Assembly (NCBI GenBank): GCA_018292915.2
Contig: JACVVK020000018.1
Coordinates: 1,073,501-1,137,500 of the forward strand
DNA from: Batillaria attramentaria
Lineage: Eukaryota > Mollusca > Gastropoda > Batillariidae
Length of the DNA: 64,000 nucleotides
Reading direction: 5' to 3'
The notes beneath the pieces are model-generated. The model saw nothing but the letters and a program-made list of their open reading frames with translations, was not told where the DNA came from and did not search any database. This document shows positions 50,375-62,942 of this stretch, in pieces. A program made the translations under genes and the position numbers. How positions within the stretch are numbered: the stretch's first letter is position 1; each line of letters opens with the position of its first letter.

Positions 50375-51315
50375 GTCTACGACGTATGCCACCCTTTTTA
50401 TCCAATCAGTTCTTATCTAGTTGTGACAAAGAGATGTTCTCAAGTCTTTATGCCTGCTCTGTCCACCCCTCCCTAGTTATGGTTAACGCATGAGTGATCG
50501 GGGAAGTCACATCCTCGATTACAGGAGAGGGGCATCATGAGTAGCCCCTCCCCACCCCCTAAAGCCACGGTCCTCTTCGTGTTCAAGATTTACAGTTTCC
50601 GAGTTTAAAACAAATTACTCCTTTTGCTTATTATGTTTTTGTTTCACATAGTTACATATCTATGAAATCTGCAACTAGCACAGCTGGTACGCATTACTTG
50701 AAAATTATGATTTGACCCCCCCCCCCAAAAAAAAAAAATAAAAAAAAGAAAAATAAAAAAAAGTCTTTTCCAAGGGTAAACTATCAACTGGCCACTCGCA
50801 GTAAACCACACCCTGCAAAGACTCGAAACCAACGATTAGTAAAGGTCATGTAAAGGTCAAATGAAGGTCAAATGAAAGTCAAGTGTCGTCTGGCCGTCGC
50901 GCGGACATGTCAATTAAGACTTCCTGACGCAGTTTCGGGGAGTTTGAGTTTCGTCCCAGACCAATTCTCGCTCGCGTCACCGAAGCCACGAGTGTTGCCC
51001 GTGCGACTCGCAGCTACATTTAGATCTTCTGTCTTCATCGCAGAGAGACACAGACGACAAGAGATGATAGTTCTCCGATACGAATAATTTGGCGTGAAAC
51101 TCACTCAGGCCATCAACTGGCGTCATACATCTTCAGAGTCATCCTTTGACAGTCATGCTGGAGTTGAAATGGTCACTGTTATTGCAGGTGTGTGTGTGTG
51201 TGTGTGTGGAGGGGGGGGGGGTGGTGGTGGTGATACCCTTGCTGTTATTTTTAATTCTATCGTCTCACTTATACTTTAACATTTAATCTGAGTAATTCCT
51301 TTAATGCCGAAACTT
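50375..51315. other. Non-coding stretch, nothing recognised
   Basis: C and A runs lie near 50717-50762, with a GT and G-run block at 51188-51230. Frames of 60-70 codons lack support. Confidence 0.4.
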
Positions 51316-51379
51316 TTTGCCAGCTCCAGTAGTGTTCCTCCCAGGTCATAGATGGAATCCACGGAGGGACTGGAAGCTG

Positions 51380-51610
51380 GGGCAATTTTTATTATGCATG
51401 ATGATGGAGATGAGAGATGATGTTATGGAGGTCTGTGTGGTTTGGCACGCTTCCTGTCATAATATCCCTGTGTTAACCAGGCCTGGGAGCTACGGCACCT
51501 GCCGTGTAATCATCCACATCATAATACGTGTCATACCAAGGGAAGCACCGCCTAAGTCGCACACGTGGAGTAGGTGAAACTCGGCTGTGTGGCAACAGAC
51601 TCCCCATTGG
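51380..51610 (+). repeat. Dispersed repeat D2, copy 2
   Basis: This copy of 45950-46205 lacks the gactgccggacagggccgc piece present there. Confidence 0.7.
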
Positions 51611-51639
51611 GCTTGCATTTTTGTTAAAAACCTTGATGC

Positions 51640-52010
51640 TTCATCACACTATCTTTTATCTTTTTATTCAATGAAAATATTATGCAGGTGATCCCGAGAG
51701 ATTTGTTTACACTCCAGCGTCACGGCTGCTCGCATCTTCTTGTAAAACCCTGAAACACCATCTTTAACAACTATTTTTATTATCGGAAATATCTTGCATG
51801 AAGAATCTGTTTTTCAATAAAAAGACTGTGCTGGTGATCCTGAGAGTTTTTCTTGAACTCTGGCGTCATTGACAGCTGAATTTTGAAAAAAAAAAAAATG
51901 ATGCATCATCTTCAATAACCATCTTTTATAGGAAATATCTTGCATGAAGAATCTCTTTTTTCCATGAAAAGACTATGCAGGTGTAATTACACAAACTCAG
52001 CGTGGGTGTC
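51640..52010 (+). repeat. Tandem repeat of about 145 bp
   Basis: Three units carry atcttgcatgaagaatct, aatgaaaagactatgcaggt and ggtgatcc.gagag. Related single units lie at 52495-52590 and 53665-53905, the latter split by a SINE. Confidence 0.7.
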
Positions 52011-53060
52011 AAGTGCACTGTTTATTCGAAGTACCCTGGTTGGCGAGCGTGCTAGTTTGTAGTGATTTTTGTTGTCAGGAAAAAGCGTGATCTTCGTGAC
52101 TTTTGTATTTTGTAGGGCAAGGCGCATGCGGGAGGGGGGGGGGGGCAACAGGAGACAAGCTGCCAGTGAAGCTAGGGACTTTCTGCGGGCAAAAGAAACA
52201 AAGGTGACGCGAGTGGATTTGGGTGAAGTGGCTTTCTGGTCTAAATAGAAAGCAGACTATCATTACTCCAGTGAGGCCTGAGCGGAAAGGAGACATTCAG
52301 TATTTTAACTCCTGTCAGGTGTGTGCCCTTGAATGATTTGTGCATTGTAATTTTTGTTCTTGACTGAAGCATTTCTAGGAGTGACTACATGCCTGAGGCT
52401 AATAGGGAATATATAGGCATTTTGAAGACTCGTGCATTTGCATTCTTTGACCTGCAGGTGTTTCCGGGAGTTCAAAGTTTCACTGACGCTTGCCTTTAAA
52501 AAAAAAAAAACTTTTTAACAGCTATCTTTTACAGCACATATCTTGCATGAACAATCTCTTATTATCAGCCAGGAGACTGTGCAGGTTTCAGAAGACTGAG
52601 GCAAGTATTGCGTCACTGAACTGTCGAGACATTTTGGTAATGTATGACATCATTTCGTTCCGACACCAAACCAAGAAAAAGACTATAAACGCGTGTGGCT
52701 AGCGAAACGAGGACCTTGGGAGGGCGGTTTCATCAGACGCCGTCACGCCTGAGTGACCAGAAAAGGGCGAGATCGAAGGGGTTCGGCAGCTCTCAATCGA
52801 GGTCACATTCTGGACCTGACCCGTGGGCATGGTTTTTATTCCCCGCTGTGGGTTCTGCCCAAACCACTGACTCGTGCACACGGAGAGTGGTCAGTGTTTG
52901 AAATCACCACACACACACACACACACACACACACGAGACAACTTACAAAGCTCATGTAGTGATGTCAAACGTAATTATGTTACTACGCAGACGTTAAAAT
53001 AACATTAAACTGTGTATTTGCATTGTATTTCAGTGCTACACACCACCCTCTTTAAAAATG
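52010..53060. other. Non-coding stretch with one isolated repeat unit
   Basis: A G-run lies near 52133-52144. One unit of the 145-bp repeat is at 52495-52590. A CA tract lies at 52908-52934. No exon is supported. Confidence 0.4.
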
Positions 53061-53071
53061 AATCTCGCATG

Positions 53072-53249
<178 letters not shown>

Positions 53250-53709
53250 ATGTATTAATTTGGACTTACGAGAAATACTCCAAACCAGTGATAGCGTATA
53301 CTTAGAAGCGAGGGGTTCTATATGGCGCTGACCGGTTTCTGTGCAAGCGACTGGTGGGCAGTCGTGGCATGAATCAGGCTACGGATAGAAACGACGGCTG
53401 GGAGGAAAACCTTGCGACCCACGGACAGACGGAGAAACCGGGACGTGTTGGGGAGTGTCTTGTGAGGAAGTGGCGCTGTCAACAGGAGGACATTGATGGC
53501 TGGGGGAGGAGTAAAGTGGACAGGGTTGGACGTGGAGGAGGGTGGGGGAATCGAAGGGGGGGGGGGGGAGAGGGGGAGGCAGGACTGTTGTCGTGGTGTT
53601 GATGGTGGTGGAGGGAAAGGAGGATGTGTTAGAGCTTGTGTTTAATGTTGTTTTTATGTCTCACTTTCATATCAACAACTGTATTTTATAGGAAATGTCT
53701 TGCATGAAC

Positions 53710-53888
53710 GGGGGAGCTGGGGTGGCCGAATGGTAGAGCGGTGGACTTTCAATGCTCGGTTCGTGAGTTCGAATCCTGGCTGGGGCCAAATATCTGTACT
53801 GCCTTTTTCTCGTTGCCCCGTCTTTGATATCACCCTTATTTATGTGGTGGAAAAGGACGTTAAACTCCCAAACTCCCACCCACCCCCC
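53710..53888 (+). mobile_element. SINE S1, full length with clear target duplication
   Basis: tcttgcatgaac at 53698-53709 and 53889-53900 is an exact 12-bp duplication. The SINE interrupts a unit of the 145-bp repeat, so it is younger than that repeat. Confidence 0.92.
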
Positions 53889-53941
53889 TCTTGCATGAAC
53901 AATCCTGGTTTGGTGGTGGTGGGTAAAATGCAAAAATCAAA

Positions 53942-53990
53942 ACAAAAACAACAGCAACAACAACAACAAAAACAACAACAACAACAACAA
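53942..53990 (+). repeat. (CAA)n-rich simple sequence
   Basis: caacaacaac units are mixed with aaaac. Confidence 0.85.
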
Positions 53991-54368
53991 AAAGAAAAAA
54001 AGAAAACTTATCTCGAAATCGTACTTCACAGACTAGCTGAAGTTCAAAACTCGAAAGCCACTGTCTCGTCCAGAGAGCGTCTGCCAATTATTTCCCCAGA
54101 GCAGCATCAGCACGTTGCCAATGTCCATTTTACGGATACAGAGTTGAGTAGTAAATCTCCATGAACTCTCGTAAACTCAGTTTGACCTTGTACTACGATA
54201 ACAAGAACCTGTGCAGAATGTACATCAGGGATGCCACAGTCTTGCGCAGCTGTGTCAGGAAAGCGGAGGAAAGTGTCACTGACAGGAACGTCTGGTCTGC
54301 AGGAAGCGAAGACACAATTAATCTTTTCCTACAACAATAAAATAACCCTTTGAAAATCATCTACGTTT

Positions 54369-54785
54369 TGGGGTGGGTAGGAGTTAAACGCCCGTTTCCA
54401 CCACGTATGGATAATATCACAGACGGGGCAACGAGATAAAGGGCCAGCACAAATATCTGGCTCTAGAAATGTCTGCTTTGAAAATGCCCAGCCTACAAAA
54501 TTTGACAAATAAATGCAGCTCTAAATTCCGAAACTTAAATAGCTGAGCTGACCCTTCGCACCACGTGATTGTAATGTGTTTATGTCCAGTGTGTGAGAGA
54601 ATGTCTGTGTTTCACGTGAGCGTGCGTGCTGGGTTCAGTTCGCTGCGCTTTGAGCCGATTCATGAAACTGGGTAAAGCGCCTATACAATACTCATTATTA
54701 TTATTATTATTATTCTAGCCTGGATTCGAACTCACGACCCGAGTATTAAAAATCCAACTCTACCGTTCAGCTACCCTGGCTTCAC
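54369..54785 (-). mobile_element. SINE S1, minus strand, interrupted by SINE S2
   Basis: The 3' part is at 54369-54460 (ggggtgggtagg to aaatatctggctctag). The head is at 54713-54785 (ctggattcgaactcacgacc, accgttcagctaccctggc). The gap between is exactly a truncated S2 copy. Confidence 0.82.
54461..54712 (+). mobile_element. SINE S2, 5'-truncated, nested in S1
   Basis: It begins at the tgctttgaaaatgcccagcc part of S2 and ends with gggtaaagcgcctatacaat and (ATT)n. ctctag and ttctag at the borders may be the target duplication. Confidence 0.85.
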
Positions 54786-55537
54786 CATCTGTGTTTCAAG
54801 AAAGGATTTGAAGATGGTTAATGGAAAAGGACAGGACTACATTTCGAGAGCTAAAAAGAAAAAGCCTGACAAAAATATGTGTCTGTAAACACACTCCCCG
54901 GCATCATTTCTAGGGAAGAGGATCGCTCGCCATGTTTACAGTTTCCTGATGGCCAGCCATCACGCCACGCGGTACGTCAAGATCGAACACACTCATTGCC
55001 TCCACAGAACTAAACGTATAACATGTAGCTCTGTGGTCCAGCCATCCTACAGCTCTTTCGCACACCCGTCGAGAAAAAACAAAAACAAAAACTACTCCTT
55101 CTGCGTCAATGCTCCCCCCCCCCCGCCCCCTACCAAGGATATTTTCTTCGATCTAAGAAAGAAAGAAAGAAAGAAAATAGCACGCCACAACTTCTCCAAC
55201 GGAAAACGACATTTCATGTTGTCAATAACGTCCAGAGAAGATGACGCGAAAGTGTAAGAAAATGGCCCTGAGGGTGTCCGGCTGTCGTATTTCTAGTCCA
55301 ATAGGAGCCCCAGGGGGTGAGTTTGAGAATCGGTTATGAATTGCCGTCTCGGCTTCCGGAGTCTCTGGAGACTGCCTGCCTGCGGCCCGCGAGGCAAGGA
55401 CTGAAGGAGGACGACGTGCCACGAAGTCAGACTTGTTCAAGCGTGGTTAAGGACAGGACCGTGTTCGCCATCAGCCTCTTGTACTTTATTTCCTTGCCTG
55501 TGTAGGGAGTTTGATGAGTGAAGGCTTGAAAGAAGAG

Positions 55538-55940
55538 GGGCGGCCGGTGGTCTAGTGGTTAAGAGACTTGTCACCAATGCGAGAGATTAGGGGTTCGAGT
55601 TCCACTCGGGGCAAAGACTTTTTCCTTCTCGTATGTGGCACCGTGCATTCGAGCCGATCGTCGGGGGTTCTCTCCGGGTGCTCCGGCTTCCTCCCCCTCT
55701 GCTTTGGAAATGTTCAGCCCACCAAATGTGAAAAATAAATGCAATTCTAAATTCCGAATTTTAAATAGCTGAGCTGACCCTTCGCACCACGTGATTGTAA
55801 TGTGTGTATGTCCAGTGTGTCAGAGAATGCGTGTGATTCACGTGAGCGTGCGTGTTGGGTTCAGTTCGCGGCGCTTTGAGCCGATTCATGAAATTGGGTA
55901 AAGCGCCTATACAATACTCATTATTATTATTGTTATTAAG
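55538..55940 (+). mobile_element. SINE S2, full length
   Basis: It has the head ggccggtggtctagtggttaag, B-box ggttcgagttcc and a complete body to (ATT)n. Confidence 0.9.
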
Positions 55941-55976
55941 TTTAAACGAGCTAACTTCAGCTTTGCTATCCACCCT

Positions 55977-56215
55977 ATGTTTTGGAACAGTTTCGCCTGA
56001 GTGCGCCTTGTTTGCTCAAAATACTCTTTGTTGATGATCAGTACAGCTCTTAATGCGATAGGATGTTGTTTGCACTTTGCGCGAGCGATCGAACATTCAA
56101 ATTCTACGACTGTGTTGACACTGCTGGAGCGCTCAGTGTGGTCGCCGCGTCATCGAGTACGCTTCTGTTGGCTCAGTGCCAGCATTACAGGCGTTGTCAT
56201 TGTCCAGGTGTCTAA
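55977..56215 (+). repeat. Dispersed repeat R230, copy 2
   Basis: Shared with 20960-21190: tttggaacagtttcgc, agctcttaatgcgat, gcgcgagcg, gagcgctcagtgtgg and ggctcagtgccagcatta. Confidence 0.65.
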
Positions 56216-56404
56216 TTAGTGTGATGGTAGATACCAGGAAAACAGAACGATCTGTCAGGCAAAAAGGGTAGCTTTAGCCCCTGTAAGTATGTGTGGCGTT
56301 GCGAGGCAGAAAGAAGTGTGTGCACAGAAAACCGACCCCATAAAAACCAACAACAACAGCAACTAAAGCACACTCACACAGAATGAGCTGGGTGATTTCA
56401 AAGA

Positions 56405-56516
56405 CGTGTCAACCGGAATAAGGCCAGCACAAATATTTGGCCCCAGCCAGGATCCGAACTCACGACCCAAGCATTGAATTCCAGCGCGCTCTACCATTCG
56501 GCTATCCAGGCTCCCT
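56405..56516 (-). mobile_element. SINE S1, head and partial body, minus strand
   Basis: It reads aaggccagcacaaatatttg, gaactcacgacccaagcatt and ctaccattcggctatccagg. The 3' tail is missing. Confidence 0.8.
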
Positions 56517-56560
56517 GGAAAGGAAGAATAATTATACAAAACATAAGATATGTGAAACAC

Positions 56561-56562
<2 letters not shown>

Positions 56563-56619
<57 letters not shown>
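56563..56619 (+). repeat. (TG)n microsatellite
   Basis: About 28 TG units. Confidence 0.95.
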
Positions 56620-56621
<2 letters not shown>

Positions 56622-57430
56622 CACTGCGTGTATCGATCGCACAGCAGGAGACAGATCCCCCGGAAGGAGGAGGCAGCCAAAATGTTGGGGCGCGTTCTGG
56701 CGACTTCACATTTCCCGACGACGAGGTAATCCATCAACGGCAAATTGTCCTGGCGTGAACGAGTCCAAATACTCTGCATGGTGCTTATTAGGTTCGATTC
56801 TGGTTTTTTGTGGATTTTTGGCTATACATGCGTGAGAATGATTTTTTTATGTTTTCTACACAATTGATATTTTGACTAATTGAACAGAAATACTCTGTAA
56901 CCTGTTTGTTGCCGGTTCATCACAGGCACAGCAGATCGCGAGTTTATTTTGTCGTGCATCAGATTAGAGCTGAAAGGGTTATTCACTAACTGTCGTTTTT
57001 TGTGACAGGTTACAGGCGGTGACTTTCCTGATAGACTTCTGTTCTGTTTCTTTAGTTGTCGCTGGTACCATGCCCATACCGGGTAAATCGCTCGCCACCG
57101 ATACCAGTTTAGGCGACTAGGAGTGATCGCCTACCATGTCGCAGGCAATAACATGGAACACGACGTACCCCGTCGCCCAAATCTATACTACAGCGATCAT
57201 TCCAGCCGCTTCATAAGGCGCCTTCTTCTTTCTTCCAGCCAATGCTCTCTTCCCATTTTCGCATTCCTGGGACCACTTTTCTCTGGCGATGATGGGGAGC
57301 ACTGAAGAAACGGTCTGGCTGAAAGGCTCGTGTTATTGAGTGTCTAGATGTATAGATCTCTGTCGGCCTCTCGCGTGTCAATCGGTACTGTAAACACAGA
57401 CACAAATCAGAGAAGCAAGCACCCAGATAC
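56620..57430. other. Non-coding stretch, nothing recognised
   Basis: Mixed sequence without simple repeats. Short frames lack domain features. Confidence 0.4.
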
Positions 57431-57439
57431 GCTAGTCTG

Positions 57440-58340
57440 GCAACCAAATATTATCTATGACCTTCCGCTGGATTGCAGGGGCACTAGCTAGGGCAAGCAC
57501 TTGAAAGAGAGTGTCTGCTGGACAAGGACTGTGGTTTTAGCTTGGGAATTCCCACACGGTGTAACAAACGAAAACTGTTGATGGCTTCTGTTCAAGGATA
57601 GTTTCTGTGCAACCAGATTATTATCAATGACCTTCCGCTGGGACATTGGCTAGGGCAAGAATTTTGAAAGAGTGCGTCTACAAGACAAGGGCTTGGGAAT
57701 TCACACACGGTGTAAGAAACAAAACTGTTCGATACCTTGGACAATACGTTGATGGCTGGTGCTTAAGAAATTTCCCAGGATAACCGCACTATTTATTATA
57801 TGTGATCTTCTCCTGGACAGCAGGGGCACGACAGGGTAAGCACTTGAAAGAATCAGTCTCTTGACGAAGGTTGTTGCTGGGCTTTGAAAGTCGCAAAAAC
57901 AAAACCTGCTGATGGCTAATGCTGAAGGGAGATTTTTCTGCAACCAAAGTATTATCTATGACCTTCCATTTTGGTGTTGGGGAATGGCATGACAAGCACT
58001 TGAAAGAGTGTATCTGCTGGACAAAGGTTGTGATTGGGCTTGGGAATACGCACATGGTATAAGAAACACAACTGCTCGATGTATTGGGCAATGCGTTGAC
58101 GGCTGATGTTCCTGGAAGTTTCTTGTGTAACCAAATATTATCTATGACCTGCTGGAAAATGCGGGGGGTAGGCAGGGCAAGCACTTGAAAGAGCGTGTCT
58201 GTTGGACGAGGGCTTGGGAATTCGCACATGGTGTCAGAACCAAAAGCTACTCAATATCTTGAAGCAGCGTTTCTGCTGGACAGGCGTTGTGGGTTTGCTT
58301 GGGAATTCCCACATGATGTTACAAACAACAAACCTGTTCG
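57440..58340. repeat. Satellite-like tandem array, unit about 165-190 bp
   Basis: Five diverged units start near 57440, 57609, 57778, 57940 and 58128 with aaccaaatattatctatgac. They carry gggcaagcacttgaaagagtg, ctgctggacaagg and cttgggaattc.cacatggt. Minus-strand frames show recurring SFKCL(P/S)C-like motifs, probably a by-product of the repeat. Confidence 0.8.
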
Positions 58341-58599
58341 ATATCTTGGGCAATACGTTGACATGATGGCTGATGAAGGGGGATACTCGTTCAGGGTTCA
58401 CCAAAAAGCGGCACTAAGTCTTGCAAAAACACGACCCGCTTGGCGCAGAAAACTGAAAGACATAGACGACAGAGATGCAAGCATCAGCATTACCGAGCAG
58501 AAAATATCCGTTCTTCACATTAATTATTTGCCAATTCCATATTTTAACCACTTGCGTGCCAGCGCTCTAGCCACCTGAGGATGTCCATTCCAAGTAATT

Positions 58600-59600
58600 T
58601 ACTAAGAAGGGCGGCATGGCGTCATTACTCCAGAGTACGGAATAGTGACTTGAGATACTCTCTCAGATCCTCAATGGATGTCGGAACGGTCACTGTTTTA
58701 ACCATAAGCGTGCATAGTTGCCACGACAGTGATTGTCTCAAGCGATTGGTTGGTTCAATGCAGCAATTTCCTGTGATTGGGTGGCATTTGCCTTCTCCGC
58801 CGCTCGATAGTGTCGCTCTTTTTATGGACGCGTACTATCGGTTGAGACGGCTGTCAGCATGAGCATTGCGTTCCATAGTTCTCCTACCTCGTTTGGAAAT
58901 TCCACTTTGTCCATTTAGCACCTGCACTGAACTCGCAAACACTAATACAGTTTTCCCTAAACTGTTTCCCCCAATCGAGTGTTTCAACTGCATTCTTCAG
59001 CTAAACAAAACAACCAGCACTCAGCCGTCTTGTCTGAAAAGTTCCCTAATGCATGAGCAGAGTATAAACAAAATTTGTCCCAAAACGGTTTCAGTAGGGG
59101 CTGACATGAGGAAGTACGCAGAGAGAGAGAGAAAGAGAGAGAGAGAGTTTGACGTGAAATGGCGTGTAACATTAGGAACATTCCTTGACAATACTGTTGC
59201 TCGATTGGCTAAATCAATTCTGGCAATAAAGAGCGAAAATTAGGAGACTGTTGCAGCGTTGCATCAAGCTGTGTAGAGGCGGAAAATTGCTGGCGACATC
59301 TCAATTGACACGCCGCCCACAGCAGAGTTGCCAGAATGGAGTTAGCCAGCCAACCGTACGTCGCATGTGATGTAATATTCGCAACGTTACTCGCCGTTTT
59401 ACGTTTAATTATGCTGCTCCATTTCTTTCCGGTAAGTATACAGAGTGGGACGGAGTGTGTTCAGCGAGCAAAGTGAATGCCTGGAAAAAGATGTATTTTG
59501 CAGTTGAAACTGAGTTGTTGTTTTTTTCTGTAAGAAACTGTGTAGCGTTGTTGTTTTGTTGTTGTTGTTGTTGTTGTAGTTTAACGTGCTATTTTTATGT
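58600..59600. other. Non-coding stretch, nothing recognised
   Basis: A GA run lies near 59118-59147 and (TTG)n at 59551-59578. No exon is supported. Confidence 0.4.
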
Positions 59601-59619
59601 TTACTAGGCTTCACAGAAT

Positions 59620-59835
59620 TCAACTTATGTTTGGAACAGTTGTGCTCGAAATAGTCTGTCTTAATGATTAGTAGTGCTTTGAATGAGAGACAGTGCCGTC
59701 TACAGGCTGCGCGAACCGGCGAAAATTCAAATTCGCCTACTGAGCGGTTGACCGTTTGCAGCACTAGCTGGGCGTTATGTGAGGCATTCTGCTGGTATTG
59801 TGCCAACCTGTGAGATGCTGTCACTGTGCATGTGC
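59620..59835 (+). repeat. Dispersed repeat R230, copy 3 (most diverged)
   Basis: It shares tttggaacagtt, ctcgaaata.tct, gcgcgaac and a ctgctgg..ttgtgccaacc-like end with the other two copies. Confidence 0.45.
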
Positions 59836-60195
59836 CTGAGCGGTATGATACTAGACCCCCCCCCCCAAAAAAAAAAAAATATATATATATATAAGAATTA
59901 AAAAACAAATAAATAATAATAATAATAATAATAATAATATATACAATTAAATAAAATCAGTAAACAAACAAACAAACAAACAAACAAATGATTCAATTAA
60001 TTTTTTTAAGCTCAGAGGGATCTGTGAAATCTTAAAATTGGGCTTATAGCGTTACGTCACTATAGGTGTTCGGTTGGCAAAACTCTAACTTAGAGTTGAA
60101 GTGTGTCATCATGTTTTGTGAGCGACATGTCGATCAGCTGGATGTATATGTCGAAGTGATCCGGTGTAACACACGAGACGTACGCACCAGCACCA

Positions 60196-60668
60196 AGTCA
60201 CAGGGACCGGAAGGGCGATACCTTTGAATTTGTATCCTCGACAGCCCTCGTGCTGGGTCTGTTGTAAAGAAATAAATTACTACAAGAGAGAGAGGAGGGG
60301 AGAGGGGGGATAGGGTGGGGGTGGGTTTGGGGGGGGGGCATTCACCCGGCCCCAAAACAGACAATAAACAACAGCGACCGTTTGCGTGAAGAAAAAAAAA
60401 ATGTATGAAGTCTGCCAGTTGCTTTGTTGCTATAATAGTTCAGGAAGTTTTTGGTTGCCCTCGGCAGTGTTCTGCGTGTCCTAGGTCGGTCGTTTTTGTG
60501 GATTTTGTCAGTTCCTCGCGCCTGGGGGAGCTGATACATAGGTGATTTTCTGTTCTGGGGCCTGGTGAATGTCCCCTCCTTGTGGTGTTTCACATTTACA
60601 TCCGACCTAGCGCGTGCGCTATCGAAGATACTCAGTCAAAGTTATCGCCCCTCCGGTCCCTATGCGCC
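60196..60668. repeat. Fold-back inverted repeat
   Basis: The left arm (60205-60350, gggaccggaagggcgatacc to cattcacccggccccaaaac) is complementary to the right arm (60545-60665, reading in complement gggaccggaggggcgataac to cattcaccaggccccagaac). The left arm also holds a GA/G-rich insertion. The spacer is about 180 bases. Confidence 0.65.
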
Positions 60669-61654
60669 AGGTATGCCAGGACACTTCCAGCTTAGAGATG
60701 GAATAAGCTGCATTAGTCCGGGGTACTTTATGCGTCCGCTTAAACTGAAATGCCCCGGGTAGGTGCAGATTATGTTTGGAAATGCCTCGGGGCCGTTCGT
60801 GCAGGCAGTGTAGCTGGCACGTCACGTCACACCGGCCGTTTCCACGATATTGATTTTGAAGTGAATGAAACACGTCTCGAACTTCAGGCTGCCTTCTAGT
60901 TTTTGTCCTGTAGCTGCACACAAAGACTGACCTGAACGCTTATTGTTAAACTACGTTGGGTTTTTTTGTTGTTGTTGTTGTTGTTGGTTGTTTTAAAACT
61001 ATTTTTCCCCTACAAGTCCCAGCAATCCCACCACGGTACCGACAGCAGCATCGAAAGGGTTAATACAAACACGTGGGAAAATTAACCATACTTCCCTGAC
61101 AAAGAAGCAGATGCCAGGTCGTAATTTGCTTCCCTGGCAGCGGAAACAAAACCCGTCTACATTATTGATAAGCACACAGCTTAAAGCGCACGCTCTGTTT
61201 GCCTCTTCGACAGAGATGTCCTGCGGTTTTGTCATGGAGAATCGACGCAGAAACACACTGGCAGAACAGGGCAGCGTAGCGTGACGACGTGAAATGAACC
61301 AGAACGAACCACCTGGAAAAAAAAGAGAAAGCGATTGCATGTGCATGTGTGTGCGACAGGCAGATTTTGTAACTTACGTTAGTAAGTGTGCCCCTGGCTC
61401 GGGAGGACCGGAGGGGGATGGTGGGGTGGTGGTGGTGATGGAGGGGGGGGGAGGGGACGGGGGGGGGGAAGCTGTTTTAGGAAACAGGGTAGCGGGAGAT
61501 AAGCATAAAACCGTAGGCAGATTAATTGATGGTTCCGCGATTTATGCCGAAAGGAATGAACTCTTCCCAACGCTTCTGTTCCCCGTGATTCGCTTGATTA
61601 ATGAACTGTGCCGCGCCGTCAGTCAGTAAAGTATTGATTCGATCGATTAATTCA

Positions 61655-61662
61655 ATTGGTCG

Positions 61663-61706
<44 letters not shown>
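61655..61706 (+). repeat. (AATC)n simple repeat
   Basis: About 11-12 tetranucleotide units. Confidence 0.9.
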
Positions 61707-61789
61707 CCAAATTGTTGTCTTGAATTAATCTATACATCGATGTACGAAATACATATTGGAACCGACTCTTCATGACAAGACAGTCACTG

Positions 61790-61875
61790 AAGAGAGAGAG
61801 AGAGAGAGAGAGAACTGTCGGCTGGACAATTCTAAACGACTATGCATGACACGAGAGAGAGAGAGAGAGAGAGAG
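61790..61875 (+). repeat. Two (GA)n runs in a short duplicated unit
   Basis: GA runs near 61791-61813 and 61852-61875 are each preceded by gacaag/gacacg-like sequence with cttcatgaca or tatgcatgac. Confidence 0.7.
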
Positions 61876-62079
61876 GGCGAAGACAATTCCAGCAAGGCAA
61901 GGATAGCGCACAATTCAACACAGACAGCCTGTATTTTCGTCTAAGCGGGATGGCCCCCGCTGTCTGACAATGTCGGTGTCGTTATCTGGTCTTGCTCCCC
62001 ATGTCTTTTTTCCCCTTACCCAGAGTCAGCGGCGAACGTGCCCGCTTGAGGCGATGTGAGCACGTGCATGAAAACATCC

Positions 62080-62560
62080 ACTGTTGGCCGCGTGCCCGGC
62101 CACCCTGGGCATATTGTAAAAATAAAATTACACAAAAATAAAGTGAAATGAAATGAATTACATGCATATTAAATGGAAGGATACGAAAGAATATATGAAT
62201 GGTTACGAAATGAAATCGACTGCTGGCTGCGTGTTCTCCTTCTGTACATATTTTGAAAATCTGTTCAGACAAAATAGAGTGAAATAAAATGGAATAAATT
62301 ATACGAAATCAAATGAAATAAAAGGAAACGAAAGGAAAGCCAGCAAAATGATTTTCATTTTGGAAATGAAATGAAATGAAAATGAAATGGAGTCACAATG
62401 AAATGGAGTCAAATGAAAATGAAATTGGAAACGAAGCGAAAAAGAGCTTGAAATTAAATGGAAACGGGAACGAAATGAAAGGAAACGACATAAAACACCA
62501 CAACACAACACGACACAAGGCAACGGGACTCGGAAAAAAACAAAAGAAAAATGAAATGCA
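62080..62560 (+). repeat. (GAAAT)n-like degenerate repeat
   Basis: Many aaatgaaatg and gaaacgaaa units occur, plus a longer period of about 145 bases marked by ccactgttggccgcgtg and cgactgctggctgcgtg. Confidence 0.7.
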
Positions 62561-62942
62561 GTGATATGGAATTGACAGTAATGATGACTCCTATCAACAA
62601 AGGACATCGAGCAAATGAACTCCATTTTCCAAATACCAAACATTTTTTTAATTGAGCAAGCAATAAACACACACACAGACCTTTCATCATCTTCTTCTTC
62701 TTTTTTAACCTTTCTGGTTGCCAAAATAACTATCATGCAGCGGCCGTGCTCCCGTTCAATACAATGCATGCGGGTGAGGTAACATCATAGCAAGAATGTA
62801 AGCGCATTAACGGGAAGGGTGTGGTGCGCTTTAGTCTCCAGCCCACGTCCGCTCTGCCGCTCTGATTATTGGCGAAAACTGATTTTGCCCAATGGCGTTG
62901 ATTGCACGAACAACGAACAGTCTCCCCCTTTCATCCATGCAG

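Noticed and set aside
57789..58229. A 146-codon minus-strand frame in the satellite-like array
   Set aside because: Its recurring motifs follow the DNA repeat. Unit lengths are not multiples of three, so frame is not maintained between units.
62299..62769. A 156-codon minus-strand frame
   Set aside because: Much of it arises from the degenerate GAAAT repeat, which yields Phe/Ser/Ile-rich translation.
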